Part shown: piece by piece, positions 26,237 through 35,481 of the stretch | Layout: the number at the start of each line of letters is the position of its first letter | Position numbering within the stretch: the stretch's first letter is position 1 | Assembly: GCA_947174805.1 (NCBI GenBank) | Contig: CAMWKH010000001.1 | Location: 124,001-188,000 of the forward strand | Length of the DNA stretch: 64,000 nt | Reading direction: 5' to 3' | Source: an uncultured Roseburia sp. | GTDB taxonomy: Bacteria; Bacillota; Clostridia; Lachnospirales; Lachnospiraceae | Made by a program: the position numbers and the translations under genes | Notes under the pieces: generated by a model | The model's database searches: none | Told to the model about the DNA's origin: nothing | The model's input: only the letters and a program-made list of their open reading frames with translations

Positions 26237-27976
26237 TTATTGGGAAATCAGTTCAATGCCTGTAATGTCGGGGTGGATGGTGAGAGAGTAATTTGTGTAA
26301 TATACCACGAAACCTGGGGCGCTTTTGTTTGGTTTCTTTACATTTTTTTTCTGTAGATAATCGATTTCCACCTTTTCGCTGTCCCGGCCTTTGGAGTAGT
26401 AACCTGCCAGTTTTCCGGCCTCCTCAAAGGTGCGGTCCGGAAGTTCTTCCCCTTCGGTTTTCACCACCACATGGGAACCCGGCATGCCTTTGGCATGGAA
26501 CCACCAGTCATTGCCTGTGGCAAATTTGAAGGTCAGCTCGTCGTTCTGGTAGTTGTTTTTCCCCACGTACATGTGGAATCCGTCTGAGGAAACATAGTGG
26601 AACGGCTTGCTTTTGATTTTGGCTTTCTTGTCTCCGCGTTTCTTTTTAATGTAGCCGAATTCGATTAACTCCTCCTTAATCTGAACCAGGTCATCCTCAG
26701 ACAGGGCGATGTCCAAGGAAGCTGCGATGCTTTCTAAATGGAGGATTTCGTCCTTTGTCTCCTGAATCAGTGTGGTGAGGGCTTCGTAGGTGCGCTTTAA
26801 TTTGCCATAGCGGTCAAAATATTTTTTTGCGTTTTCCGAGGGGGAGAGAGTCTCATCCAGAGGAATTTTTACCGTCTCATCTGTATAATAATTTACAGCG
26901 GTTAATTCCTTTGCCCCCTCTTTTAATTCATAGCCGTAAGTGTTCAGCAGTTCCCCGTAAACCCGGTATTTTTCCCGTTTTTCCGTATCTTTTAGCTGCT
27001 TTTGCTGCAGGGCATACTTCTTTCTGTTTCTGTCTAAGGCAGTGGAAACAATTCTTCTTAAATCGGAAGATTTCTGGCGGATTCTGGTGTAGACATTTTT
27101 ATCTGCATAATAGTGCTCCAATACCTGGGAGATGGAGGGAAAATCCACCCTCTGGCAGTCGCTGTATTCCTGTAAAGGGAGAGCAGAAAAATCCACGGGT
27201 TCTTTTCCTTTGTACACGATATTTGGGGAAAAGTTCGCCTCTTTGATATCGGAGATGAGCCATTCAAAGTTGTGGTAAAGATGAAGTTTTTCTTCCTGGC
27301 TCAAGGAACTTGTGGAAAAATCCCCGTCGATTCCGGCCCGGCAGCAGATTTCATTGGCAATTACAGGGCTGATCCCTGTGTAGGTGCTGTAGATTGCCCT
27401 GGCAACAGGCTCCGGTTTGTTTAAAGCTGTTTCACAGAAAGAGGTTTCAGCAGCGGTGAGCGGGTTTTCTTTGTGGGCCTTATCCGGTATAAAATAAGTT
27501 CGTCCCGGCAGTACTTCCCGGACGGAACTTACCTGGGCGGAGACATGTTTGATACTGTCTATTATGATGTTATCCTCCCGACAGAAAATAATATTGCTGT
27601 GTTTCCCCATTAGTTCCACAATGAGAAATTTCCGGCATAAATCCCCCAGCTCGTCCAAATGTTCTATCTCAAACTGGATAATCCGTTCTAATCCCGGTTG
27701 ATATATTTTTGCAATCCGTCCGTTTCCGATATGTTTCCGCAGCACCATGCAAAAATTAGGGGCGGTCATGGGGCTGGGCTTGTTTTTATCTGTAAGGTAC
27801 AAAAAGGGCAGGGAAGCGCTGGCGGACATAGCCAGACGGTGCTGTCCCCCCGGGCTTTTCAGTGTAAACAGAAGTTCGTCTTTTTCCGGCTGGGCAATCT
27901 TGCTGATTTTACTGTTTATTATATTTTGATTTAATTCATGGACCAGGTTTGCCACTGCAATACCGTCAAATGCCAT
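26237..27976 (-). CDS. rqcH: RqcH, NFACT-family ribosome quality control protein
   Basis: RqcH binds stalled 50S subunits and, with tRNA-Ala, adds C-terminal alanine tails that mark the nascent chain for degradation. The 579 residues show the NFACT layout: NFACT-N start (MAFDGIAVANLVHELN), APNFCMVLRKHI, HhH region, a coiled coil with many Lys/Glu around 300-400, and the NFACT-R domain near the C-terminus (GNDWWFHAKGMPGSHVVV, PGFVVYY). It was formerly annotated as fibronectin-binding protein A. GGAGG precedes the start. Confidence 0.93.
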   Translation of the reverse strand: MAFDGIAVANLVHELNQNIINSKISKIAQPEKDELLFTLKSPGGQHRLAMSASASLPFLYLTDKNKPSPMTAPNFCMVLRKHIGNGRIAKIYQPGLERIIQFEIEHLDELGDLCRKFLIVELMGKHSNIIFCREDNIIIDSIKHVSAQVSSVREVLPGRTYFIPDKAHKENPLTAAETSFCETALNKPEPVARAIYSTYTGISPVIANEICCRAGIDGDFSTSSLSQEEKLHLYHNFEWLISDIKEANFSPNIVYKGKEPVDFSALPLQEYSDCQRVDFPSISQVLEHYYADKNVYTRIRQKSSDLRRIVSTALDRNRKKYALQQKQLKDTEKREKYRVYGELLNTYGYELKEGAKELTAVNYYTDETVKIPLDETLSPSENAKKYFDRYGKLKRTYEALTTLIQETKDEILHLESIAASLDIALSEDDLVQIKEELIEFGYIKKKRGDKKAKIKSKPFHYVSSDGFHMYVGKNNYQNDELTFKFATGNDWWFHAKGMPGSHVVVKTEGEELPDRTFEEAGKLAGYYSKGRDSEKVEIDYLQKKNVKKPNKSAPGFVVYYTNYSLTIHPDITGIELISQ

Positions 27977-28130
27977 AGCATAATCCTCCGCTTTTCTTGG
28001 CTTTTCGGCAGATTATATAGTTCTTTCCCTTTCGATGGGGATTTTTATAGGATAATTGCCGTAAGCTTCATTTTAGCATTGTTCTCAAGTAAACACAAGG
28101 AAAAAATAGAACTAATAAATGTATTTCCGG

Positions 28131-28159
28131 TAGATTTTTTCTGTCAGATACGATATAAT
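28131..28159 (+). promoter_or_regulatory. possible promoter of the cellulose operon
   Basis: A perfect TATAAT (28154-28159) lies 47 bp before the start; the -35 (TAGATT, 28131-28136) is weak. The leader after it is too short for a c-di-GMP riboswitch. Confidence 0.45.
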
Positions 28160-28206
28160 AATGAAAGAGCCGAAAAGTTCAAAAAATCATAAGAGGAGTA
28201 TGCGAG

Positions 28207-30519
28207 ATGAGTAAAGGAAATACCAAGGCAATCAGAAACCGAGCCTGGCTTTTTTTTAATATTGGCTGGACAGTTGTCTATCTTTTGTGGAGAACTTTCC
28301 GTACAGTGCCTCTCCATGAGGGTATTGTGTCGGCGGTGGCGGGAATCTCTCTCCTTGTGGTGGAGATTTTTGGAATGTTTGAAGCTTTCGTACATTATTT
28401 TAATATGCACAAAATAGAAAATCATGAAATCCCGGAGGTTCCCCTGGAGGAATACCCGGATATCGATGTGTTTATCGCTACATATAATGAGCCGCCGGAG
28501 CTTTTATATAAAACCGTAAACGGCTGTGTCCATATGGAATATCCCGATAAAAATAAAGTTCATATCTATATCTGTGATGACGGAAACCGCAGTGAGATGA
28601 AAGAACTCGCCCAAAAAATGGGGGTGGGTTACTTAAACCGCGAGGATCACAAGGGGGCAAAGGCAGGAAATTTAAACCATGCCATGTCGGTTACCTCCTC
28701 CCCTTTGATTGCCACTTTTGATGCGGATATGATTCCCAGAAGAGAATTTCTCATGGTGACGGCTGCCTACTTTGTGGACCAGGAGATAAAAAACAGGGAG
28801 TTAGAGGAGAAAGACAGGATTAAAATCGGCTTTATCCAGACGCCCCAGAGTTTCTATAATCCAGATTTGTTCCAGTTTAACCTTTTTTCTGAGAGTACGA
28901 TCCCAAATGAACAGGACTATTTCTATAAAGACGTGCAGGTATCCAGAAATAAGAGCAACAGTGTGATTTATGGAGGATCCAATACCCTGATTTCCAGGGA
29001 GGCGTTAAATGATGTGGGAGGTTTTTATACCAAGAGCATCACGGAGGATTTCGCCACAGGAATGTTGATTCAGGGTAAGGGGTATAAGTGCCTGGCCATA
29101 AACCATGTGTTGGCTTCCGGGCTTTCCCCAACAGACCTAAAGAGCCTGATCAACCAGAGGGTGCGCTGGGGCAGAGGATGTATCCAGACGGGAAGGAAGA
29201 TGCATCTGATTTTCAACCGAAAATTAAAGTTTAAGCAGAAAATAAATTATCTGGCATCTGTGTGGTACTGGTATGCCTCCTGGAAGAGGCTGATTTATAT
29301 TATGTCCCCCATTCTCTTTGCCGCATTTGGGGTGATGGTGGTAAAGTGTACTTTGATGGAAGTTTTGATTTTCTGGCTGCCTATGTATATCAGCAGTAAT
29401 ATCTCCTTAAAGATGATGAGCCGGAACATCCGCACCACAAAGTGGACGAACCTTTATGAGACGATTATTTTTCCCTTTATGTTAATTCCTACCCTGCTTG
29501 AGACATTCTGTATCAGTATGAAGAAGTTTAAAGTGACAAAAAAAGAGAGGAAACAGGAGGAGAGAAACTGGCCCTACGCTATCCCGCATGCCATACTCGT
29601 GGTTTTGTCTGTGATTGGAATCGTAAACTGTATCTCATGGACTTTTGCCACAGGAAGAATTGATTATATTGTGATTCTTTTCTGGCTGTTTTTAAATCTG
29701 TACAATATTGTCATGTCCCTGTTTTTTATTCTGGGAAGAAAGACCGTGCGGAATGCGGAGCGGCAGAAAGTTTCCATACCCTGCGTGGTAAAGACACGGT
29801 TCGAGGAGATGGAGGGAGTCACGGAGGATATATCGGAAAGCGGGACATCCATTTATCTCAATGTGCCCTGTGATATAGAGGAGGACGAGCCGGTCACCCT
29901 TACATTGGACGATGGGTATTATCACGCCGAAGTGGAGGGAAGGGTGGTCTCCGTTGCCAACAGAGACGGGAAGAGATGGAGATATGCCTTTAAGATAGCG
30001 GATTTAAAGGACAGCAGGGCAGAGTACTGCCAGCTGATTTATGACAGGGAGCCCTCCCTGCCCACCAACCTGGACGAGTCCCAGAGCAGTTTTGAGGATT
30101 TGAAGAAGAATGTGACCAAACGTATGGTAAACTCGGAGTTTCACAACAGGAAGAAGGCCAGAATCCCTGTCAACAAAACATTTTTGGCTGACGGGTATAA
30201 TGAAGTGATGATGGTAAACTATAATTATGACTATGTGCTCCTGGAAAAACGCCTGGGCCTGGGACGTTATGTGGATTTGGAATTGGAGGAGGGCCTTAAG
30301 CTGGAGCTTGGAAAATGCCGTGAGCTGGGGCGGGGGGGGATTCTCTACCGTGTGGAAAATGAAGCCGAGCTCTATGAGGATTTTGTCCTTCACACAAAAA
30401 TCAGGGAGTGGATTATGAAGCTGCTTGCCCTGGAGGAAAACCAGGTGGAGGAGAAGGCAGGATACAGCAAGAAACATGTTGTTAAGGAAGATGAGTTTTC
30501 GGAAATGGAATGTCTGTAG
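28207..30519 (+). CDS. bcsA: cellulose synthase catalytic subunit with PilZ domain
   Basis: This GT2 membrane synthase polymerises UDP-glucose to beta-1,4-glucan and exports it. The 770 residues start with two membrane segments. The GT2 core follows, with ICDDGNR, FDADM, ITEDFA and the processivity motif Q317RVRW, then further membrane segments. A PilZ domain carries R515xxxR519 and D541xSxxG546, the c-di-GMP site that opens BcsA. After it, a further ~115 residues begin with R648KKAR652, a second RxxxR, but no DxSxxG is seen, so this may be a degenerate second PilZ. First of five genes (synthase, anchored partner, MBOAT, DHHW protein, GH5), resembling the clostridial ccs cluster. Identity is good; whether the polymer is plain or acetylated cellulose is inferred. 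Confidence 0.9.
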   Translation: MSKGNTKAIRNRAWLFFNIGWTVVYLLWRTFRTVPLHEGIVSAVAGISLLVVEIFGMFEAFVHYFNMHKIENHEIPEVPLEEYPDIDVFIATYNEPPELLYKTVNGCVHMEYPDKNKVHIYICDDGNRSEMKELAQKMGVGYLNREDHKGAKAGNLNHAMSVTSSPLIATFDADMIPRREFLMVTAAYFVDQEIKNRELEEKDRIKIGFIQTPQSFYNPDLFQFNLFSESTIPNEQDYFYKDVQVSRNKSNSVIYGGSNTLISREALNDVGGFYTKSITEDFATGMLIQGKGYKCLAINHVLASGLSPTDLKSLINQRVRWGRGCIQTGRKMHLIFNRKLKFKQKINYLASVWYWYASWKRLIYIMSPILFAAFGVMVVKCTLMEVLIFWLPMYISSNISLKMMSRNIRTTKWTNLYETIIFPFMLIPTLLETFCISMKKFKVTKKERKQEERNWPYAIPHAILVVLSVIGIVNCISWTFATGRIDYIVILFWLFLNLYNIVMSLFFILGRKTVRNAERQKVSIPCVVKTRFEEMEGVTEDISESGTSIYLNVPCDIEEDEPVTLTLDDGYYHAEVEGRVVSVANRDGKRWRYAFKIADLKDSRAEYCQLIYDREPSLPTNLDESQSSFEDLKKNVTKRMVNSEFHNRKKARIPVNKTFLADGYNEVMMVNYNYDYVLLEKRLGLGRYVDLELEEGLKLELGKCRELGRGGILYRVENEAELYEDFVLHTKIREWIMKLLALEENQVEEKAGYSKKHVVKEDEFSEMECL

Positions 30520-30537
30520 CAAACAAGGAGTATCTGT

Positions 30538-31632
30538 ATGAAGTTAAAGAAAACTGTAAGTGTGGCTTTTTTGGCATTTTTTCTGCTGCTTCCCCACATA
30601 AATGCCCAGGGGGAAAAAACACTTGACTTTAAAGAATATATCCCCGGAGGGGAAGAGGGGGAAAATGTTTCCGTAAAAACAGATGCGGAAAAGGGAAAGC
30701 TGGATATCCAGTTTTCCTTTGAGGAGACAGGGTATCACACGGTGACTGCATTTCAAAACGATATGCAGGAGTTACAAGATGAAATAGGAGTGCGCTTTAC
30801 TGTGGAAAACCTTTCAGGAGGAACAGCCAGAATGAATCTGGCGGTGATTAACAGCGAGGGCACGGTTCTTCAGGTGAAAGACGGATGCTACGTCCGTCTC
30901 ACAGAAAAAGACGTTCCAGGAGAAGCATCCTATTCCCCTGCGGAAAACGGTTGTTTTGAATTGCCGGAAGGGTTTTACGGGGATGTGGAGATTCCTTTTT
31001 CTCTCTGTGTCAGCGAGGTGGGCGTGGCGGATCATTCCACAGATAAGATTACAGCCTATGGGGTGGTTTGTGTAACGGAGGGTAAAACTCCCTGCCATCT
31101 TGTGTTCCACAAAATGTCCTTTGCCGATAAAAAGCATATAAAAGATGCGAAGGAAGGGGCTTTTTTGGAGATAGAAGGTCCCGATTCCATGTTGAAATCC
31201 CATGTGGGGGAGAGTAAGGAGAAGTATCGGGCAGTGGTTTACAATATGCTGGGAGAAGGGGAGGAAACGAAAGCATCCTTTTCCCTGGGGGAAAACTCCC
31301 AGGGGATTACGGCGGATGAGGAAGGCTGGGTGGTGGTTTCCGAAGATTTAAGTCAGGAGTCCTTCACTCTGAAAGCCGAAATTTCCCAGGGGATGAGAGC
31401 ACAGAAAAAGATTTTACTTCAGGAATCATGGACAATGCAGGTGCTTACAGAAAACGGCTATGACGCTTCCATTGCGCCACCCTCAGAAATTCGTTCCGTG
31501 GAAGGTGAAATGGCGGTTCTGACGGAGGAGCGGATTTTATGGACCATCCGATTAAGCTTTGTAGCAGCCGTAGTGCTCTTATTTGCCTATTACGCTGTAG
31601 TCCGTAAACGAAATCGCATGAGGAGGGAATAG
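30538..31632 (+). CDS. extracytoplasmic protein with C-terminal membrane anchor, BcsB-like position
   Basis: The 364-residue protein has an N-terminal signal peptide (LKKTVSVAFLAFFLLLPHINA) and one C-terminal membrane segment (about 335-355, TIRLSFVAAVVLLFAYY) followed by a basic tail RKRNRMRRE. The body between is extracellular, probably beta-rich. It is not recognisably homologous by eye to BcsB, but topology (exported body, C-terminal anchor) and position directly after the synthase match BcsB/CcsB. It may guide the nascent glucan. Its stop is followed within 2 bp by the next start. Confidence 0.72.
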   Translation: MKLKKTVSVAFLAFFLLLPHINAQGEKTLDFKEYIPGGEEGENVSVKTDAEKGKLDIQFSFEETGYHTVTAFQNDMQELQDEIGVRFTVENLSGGTARMNLAVINSEGTVLQVKDGCYVRLTEKDVPGEASYSPAENGCFELPEGFYGDVEIPFSLCVSEVGVADHSTDKITAYGVVCVTEGKTPCHLVFHKMSFADKKHIKDAKEGAFLEIEGPDSMLKSHVGESKEKYRAVVYNMLGEGEETKASFSLGENSQGITADEEGWVVVSEDLSQESFTLKAEISQGMRAQKKILLQESWTMQVLTENGYDASIAPPSEIRSVEGEMAVLTEERILWTIRLSFVAAVVLLFAYYAVVRKRNRMRRE

Positions 31633-31634
31633 AG

Positions 31635-33065
31635 GTGTTATTTTCCAGCATAATTTTTCTTTTCTATTTTTTGCCGGTGGTACTGGCGCTTTATTATCTG
31701 TTCCGGTTTAATACTCCTGTTAAAAATGCCATATTATTAGTGGCCAGTCTGTTTTTTTACGCCTGGGGGGAGCCCTGGTTTCTCTTTGTCATGCTGGCGT
31801 CTATTGTGGGAAATTATTTTCTTGCCTTGTTGGTGGACAAATACCGGGGGAGGCCGGAGAGGGCTAAATTTTATGTTGTTTTGTCGGTGGTTTTAAATAT
31901 CGGACTGTTGTTTGTATTTAAATACCTGGATTTTTTAATACGAAATGTAAATCAGGTGACGGGGAGAGAGCTTCCCCTTACAGGGCTTGCCCTGCCCATT
32001 GGGATTTCTTTTTTCACTTTCCAGGCTATGTCCTATGTCATTGATGTTTACAGGGGAAACGGGGAGATGCAGAAAAATCCTTTTTATGTAGCTCTTTACA
32101 TCGCCTTCTTTCCTCAGCTTATCGCAGGGCCTATTGTGCGCTATGAGACCATTGCACAGCAGATACATCACAGAACGGAGACGGTGGATAAGTTTGCCGT
32201 GGGGGTTTGCAGGTTTATTGCAGGAATGGGGAAAAAGGTACTGCTCTCCAATAATTTTGCCATAATTGCGGACCGTATTTTTGACGGTTATCAAAGCGGA
32301 AATTGTCCTGTGACTCTTGCCTGGCTGGGTTCCTTTGCCTATACCCTTCAGATTCTCTTTGACTTTTCCGGGTATTCGGATATGGCTATCGGTCTGGGAC
32401 TGATGTTTGGATTTAAATTTGAAGAGAATTTCAATTATCCTTATATATCAAAATCTATCGGGGAATTCTGGAGAAGATGGCATATTTCCCTGGGCACCTG
32501 GTTTAAGGAATACATCTATTTTCCCCTGGGCGGCTCCCGGGTAAAAAATATGGATATTGTGCTTCGGAATATGATGGTGGTATGGGTATTTACAGGAATC
32601 TGGCACGGGGCGGAATGGACTTTTCTCATTTGGGGCCTTATAAACTTTGCGGCCCTGGTCTTTGAGCGCTTTGTGGATTTTGAGGAAATCGAGGGCCATG
32701 ACTGTGCCAGGTGGTTTTACACCATGTTCATTGTAAACCTGGGCTGGGTAATTTTCCGGGCGGAAAATCTTGTGTATGCTGGAAACTATATTAAGTGCAT
32801 GTTTGGTTTTGGAGGTGGGGGCTTTTTCAGTGATTACACCTTAATGTATTTAAGAGAATACGGAATTTATTTTATTGCAGCCATTATCTTTTGTATCCCT
32901 TTTGGAAAGCGGATGAATTACCTTATTATAAAAGACCAGGTATCAAAACCTGTGCTGCGGCTTTTAAATACATTGTATCCCATTGCAATGATCGGCATAT
33001 TCCTTATCTGTGTCACCTCACTGGTAAAGGGAAGTTACAACCCCTTTATTTATTTTAACTTTTAA
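31635..33065 (+). CDS. MBOAT family O-acyltransferase (AlgI-like)
   Basis: The 476-residue polytopic protein starts with GTG 31635 after AGGAGGG. It has the AlgI/DltB family signature: LFSSIIFLFYFLPVVLALYY at the N-terminus, PIGISFFTFQAMSYVIDVYRG, FPQLIAGPIVRY, EFWRRWHISLGTWFKEYIYFPLGGS and the conserved His of GIWHGAEWTFLIWGL. Such proteins move acetyl groups across the membrane for O-acetylation of alginate, cellulose (WssH) or teichoic acids. Here the cellulose synthase upstream and DHHW protein downstream point to polymer acetylation. Confidence 0.92.
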   Translation: MLFSSIIFLFYFLPVVLALYYLFRFNTPVKNAILLVASLFFYAWGEPWFLFVMLASIVGNYFLALLVDKYRGRPERAKFYVVLSVVLNIGLLFVFKYLDFLIRNVNQVTGRELPLTGLALPIGISFFTFQAMSYVIDVYRGNGEMQKNPFYVALYIAFFPQLIAGPIVRYETIAQQIHHRTETVDKFAVGVCRFIAGMGKKVLLSNNFAIIADRIFDGYQSGNCPVTLAWLGSFAYTLQILFDFSGYSDMAIGLGLMFGFKFEENFNYPYISKSIGEFWRRWHISLGTWFKEYIYFPLGGSRVKNMDIVLRNMMVVWVFTGIWHGAEWTFLIWGLINFAALVFERFVDFEEIEGHDCARWFYTMFIVNLGWVIFRAENLVYAGNYIKCMFGFGGGGFFSDYTLMYLREYGIYFIAAIIFCIPFGKRMNYLIIKDQVSKPVLRLLNTLYPIAMIGIFLICVTSLVKGSYNPFIYFNF

Positions 33066-33076
33066 GGAGGAGAGGG

Positions 33077-34273
33077 ATGGAAAAATTAAAAGGCAAGAAA
33101 ATTGTAACTATGATTCTCTTTCTCATGTGCATTTTTCTCTATTCGGCCATTAACATAAAAAAAGAGCTGCCTGTCTTACAGGAGACCTTTGAAAAACTGG
33201 ATTTTTCTCAGGAATTAAAGAAGCAGATACAGTCCGTGGAGTCCGCTGTCAATGACAATGTGGCGGGAAAGTATTATTTCATAGACGCTTATGGATATTT
33301 ACAGCGTTTGCTGGGGAAAAATGAAGAGTCCAACTTTGAGGTGGTAAAAGACACGGAGGGAAAACTTCATTATACTTATTTTACGGATAAGCCCAATGAC
33401 ACTCATGAGGTTGCAAAGAGGGCTGCAAACTTGAAAAAAGCCCTGGAAGGGGAAACCAAGGTGATTTATGTCCTTCCTCCGGAAAAATATATCAAAGGCC
33501 ATACGAAATTTGACAGAGGGCTTCCCTATCCAATGGCAAACGAGGCTGCGGATTTATTTGTGGAATATCTCAAGGATTATGACATTCCCTGTCTTGATTT
33601 ACGGGATAGTTTAAGAACCAGCGGTCTTGACATGACTGAAGTGTTTTACACAACGGACCATCACTGGAAGATTGAAACGGCATTCTGGGCAGCGTCCTGT
33701 TTTGATCAGTGGATGAATGAAACCTTTGGGGAGAATATAGACCCGGAGGGATTTTACAAGGAGAAAAGTAATTATAACTGGATTACTTACAAAGAGATTT
33801 CATTAGGCTCTATGGGGAGAAAAACAGGGCGTTATTATGCCGGTGTGGATGATTTTACCCTGATTTATCCGAAATTTGAGACAATGTATACCTATGTGAA
33901 CTCCTTACAGCCGGATTTAAAATACATAGGGCGCTTTGAGGAGGCCCTTATGGCTACCCCCATGATCCGTCAGAGCAGCGATCCCTTTGATGCAGATATG
34001 TATATGTCCTATCTGTATGGAAACCCTGCATTTTCCCACATTGAAAACATGAATGAGGAGGGGGGGCTGAATATCTGCTTTATCAAGGATTCCTTTGCGG
34101 TTCCTTTTGCGGCTTTCACATCCCTTCGGTGCCATACGGTGGACATGATAGACCCCAGGTATTTTGAGGAGGATTATGTGGAAACACTTCGGCAGGGAGA
34201 TTATGATTATGTGATTCTTATGGTATCCCCCCAGAATCTGGTGGAAGAATTTTTCCCTTTTGGGGAAAAATAG
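33077..34273 (+). CDS. DHHW/AlgX-like membrane-anchored SGNH-type protein
   Basis: The 398 residues begin with one membrane anchor (KIVTMILFLMCIFLYSAI) and continue outside the cell. The DHHW signature is TTDHHWK (about 193-199), and later IKDSFAVPFAAF supplies the Ser/Asp-type block seen in AlgJ/AlgX/WssI acetyltransferase partners. Its probable task is to take acetyl groups from the MBOAT protein and place them on the exported glucan. AAGGAGG precedes the start. The next gene begins just beyond its stop. Confidence 0.85.
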   Translation: MEKLKGKKIVTMILFLMCIFLYSAINIKKELPVLQETFEKLDFSQELKKQIQSVESAVNDNVAGKYYFIDAYGYLQRLLGKNEESNFEVVKDTEGKLHYTYFTDKPNDTHEVAKRAANLKKALEGETKVIYVLPPEKYIKGHTKFDRGLPYPMANEAADLFVEYLKDYDIPCLDLRDSLRTSGLDMTEVFYTTDHHWKIETAFWAASCFDQWMNETFGENIDPEGFYKEKSNYNWITYKEISLGSMGRKTGRYYAGVDDFTLIYPKFETMYTYVNSLQPDLKYIGRFEEALMATPMIRQSSDPFDADMYMSYLYGNPAFSHIENMNEEGGLNICFIKDSFAVPFAAFTSLRCHTVDMIDPRYFEEDYVETLRQGDYDYVILMVSPQNLVEEFFPFGEK

Positions 34274-34289
34274 GAGGTTTCGTGGAAAT

Positions 34290-35390
34290 ATGAAGAGAAA
34301 ACTGGCTTTTTTTATGACGGTGTCTTTTCTCTTGTGCACAATTTTCCCTGTCTGCGGATGTGCAGGGAAAAAGGAGAGTGAGGCAATGCTTTTTGTAAAA
34401 GAGATGGGAAACGGGATTAACATGGGAAACTCCCTGGATTCTACCGGGCTTCGGGAGTATAATCCTCTGGTTCAGGATTTGGATTTTGAGACATTTTGGG
34501 GAAATCCTCCCCTGGCAAAAGAGCAGTTTCATGCGGTAAAGACTGCCGGTTTTAGCACGGTGCGCATTCCTGTTACCTGGCAGGACCATATGGACGAAAA
34601 TGGGAAGGTTTCCCCTGTTTGGATGGAACGGGTGGACGAGGTGGTGCGCATGGCCTTAGAGGAAGATTTATATGTGATCTTGGATACCCATCACGAGGAC
34701 TGGCTGGATTTGGAAGTCAACCAGAAGGAGAAAACAGAGGAGAAATTTGCCTTTTTGTGGGAACAGATAGCCCAGCAGTTTGCAGACTGCGGAGAAAAGC
34801 TTCTTTTTGAGGGGATAAATGAACCTAGAAAACGGGACAGTGAGGGGGAGTGGAAGAAAGGGACGAAAGAGTCTAGGGAAATGTTAAACGGACTGAACCA
34901 GATTTTTGTAGATACGGTAAGGCATTCAGGGGGCAATAATTCCTCCCGGTATCTTTTGCTGGATTCCTACGCCTCCAATCCCATTGGCGGAGGCTTTGAA
35001 GATTTTGTACTCCCTGAGGACCCACGGTTGATTGTGTCTGTGCATGCCTACTATCCCTATGATTTCTGCCAAAATATGTCTGACCAAGCTTCCCTTTCCT
35101 GGGACAGAGGCAGCAGAAGCGATACCAAAGAGATGAAACAATCCTTTGTCAATGCTAAGCGAAAGTTTTTGGACAGAGGGATTCCTGTGATTTTAACAGA
35201 GTTTGGATGCGTGGATAAATCCAATAAACCGGAGAGGGTGGAGTGGACAAAGTATGTGATGGAGCTCTCAGAGAAATACGGGATTCCCTGTCTGTGGTGG
35301 GACGAAGGAAAGTATTACAAAATTCTGGACAGGACTTCTCTTACGTGGGAGGAAGAGATTCTCAAAATTCTTACCGGGAAAAATGAATAA
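34290..35390 (+). CDS. glycoside hydrolase family 5 lipoprotein, probable cellulase
   Basis: The start at ATG 34290 follows TAGGAGG; a TTG at 34260 inside the previous gene is less likely. The 366 residues have a lipoprotein signal (FPVCGCAG, likely lipid Cys in that block). The GH5 domain shows NMGNSLD, VRIPVTWQDH, ILDTHHEDW, the acid/base Glu in GINEPR and the nucleophile Glu in ILTEFGC. In cellulose operons such enzymes (BcsZ, CcsZ) trim or edit the nascent beta-glucan and are often needed for export. Being a lipoprotein, it stays at the outer face of the membrane. Confidence 0.92.
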   Translation: MKRKLAFFMTVSFLLCTIFPVCGCAGKKESEAMLFVKEMGNGINMGNSLDSTGLREYNPLVQDLDFETFWGNPPLAKEQFHAVKTAGFSTVRIPVTWQDHMDENGKVSPVWMERVDEVVRMALEEDLYVILDTHHEDWLDLEVNQKEKTEEKFAFLWEQIAQQFADCGEKLLFEGINEPRKRDSEGEWKKGTKESREMLNGLNQIFVDTVRHSGGNNSSRYLLLDSYASNPIGGGFEDFVLPEDPRLIVSVHAYYPYDFCQNMSDQASLSWDRGSRSDTKEMKQSFVNAKRKFLDRGIPVILTEFGCVDKSNKPERVEWTKYVMELSEKYGIPCLWWDEGKYYKILDRTSLTWEEEILKILTGKNE

Positions 35391-35391
35391 T

Positions 35392-35420
35392 TTGACTATT
35401 TTTTGATTTTCCGTTATAAT
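35392..35420 (+). promoter_or_regulatory. promoter of the yicC-remA-gmk-rpoZ run
   Basis: TTGACT (35392-35397), a 17-bp spacer and a perfect TATAAT (35415-35420), about 60 bp upstream of the YicC-family gene and 2 bp after the GH5 stop. Confidence 0.75.
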
Positions 35421-35481
35421 AAGAATAATTATGCGTAGATGAAAAATGCGGTAGAGTATAGGGTATAACCAGGGGGATTTC

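Noticed and set aside
28090-28206. c-di-GMP riboswitch before the cellulose operon
   Set aside because: The transcript after the likely -10 is under 45 nt, and no GEMM-like core is seen.
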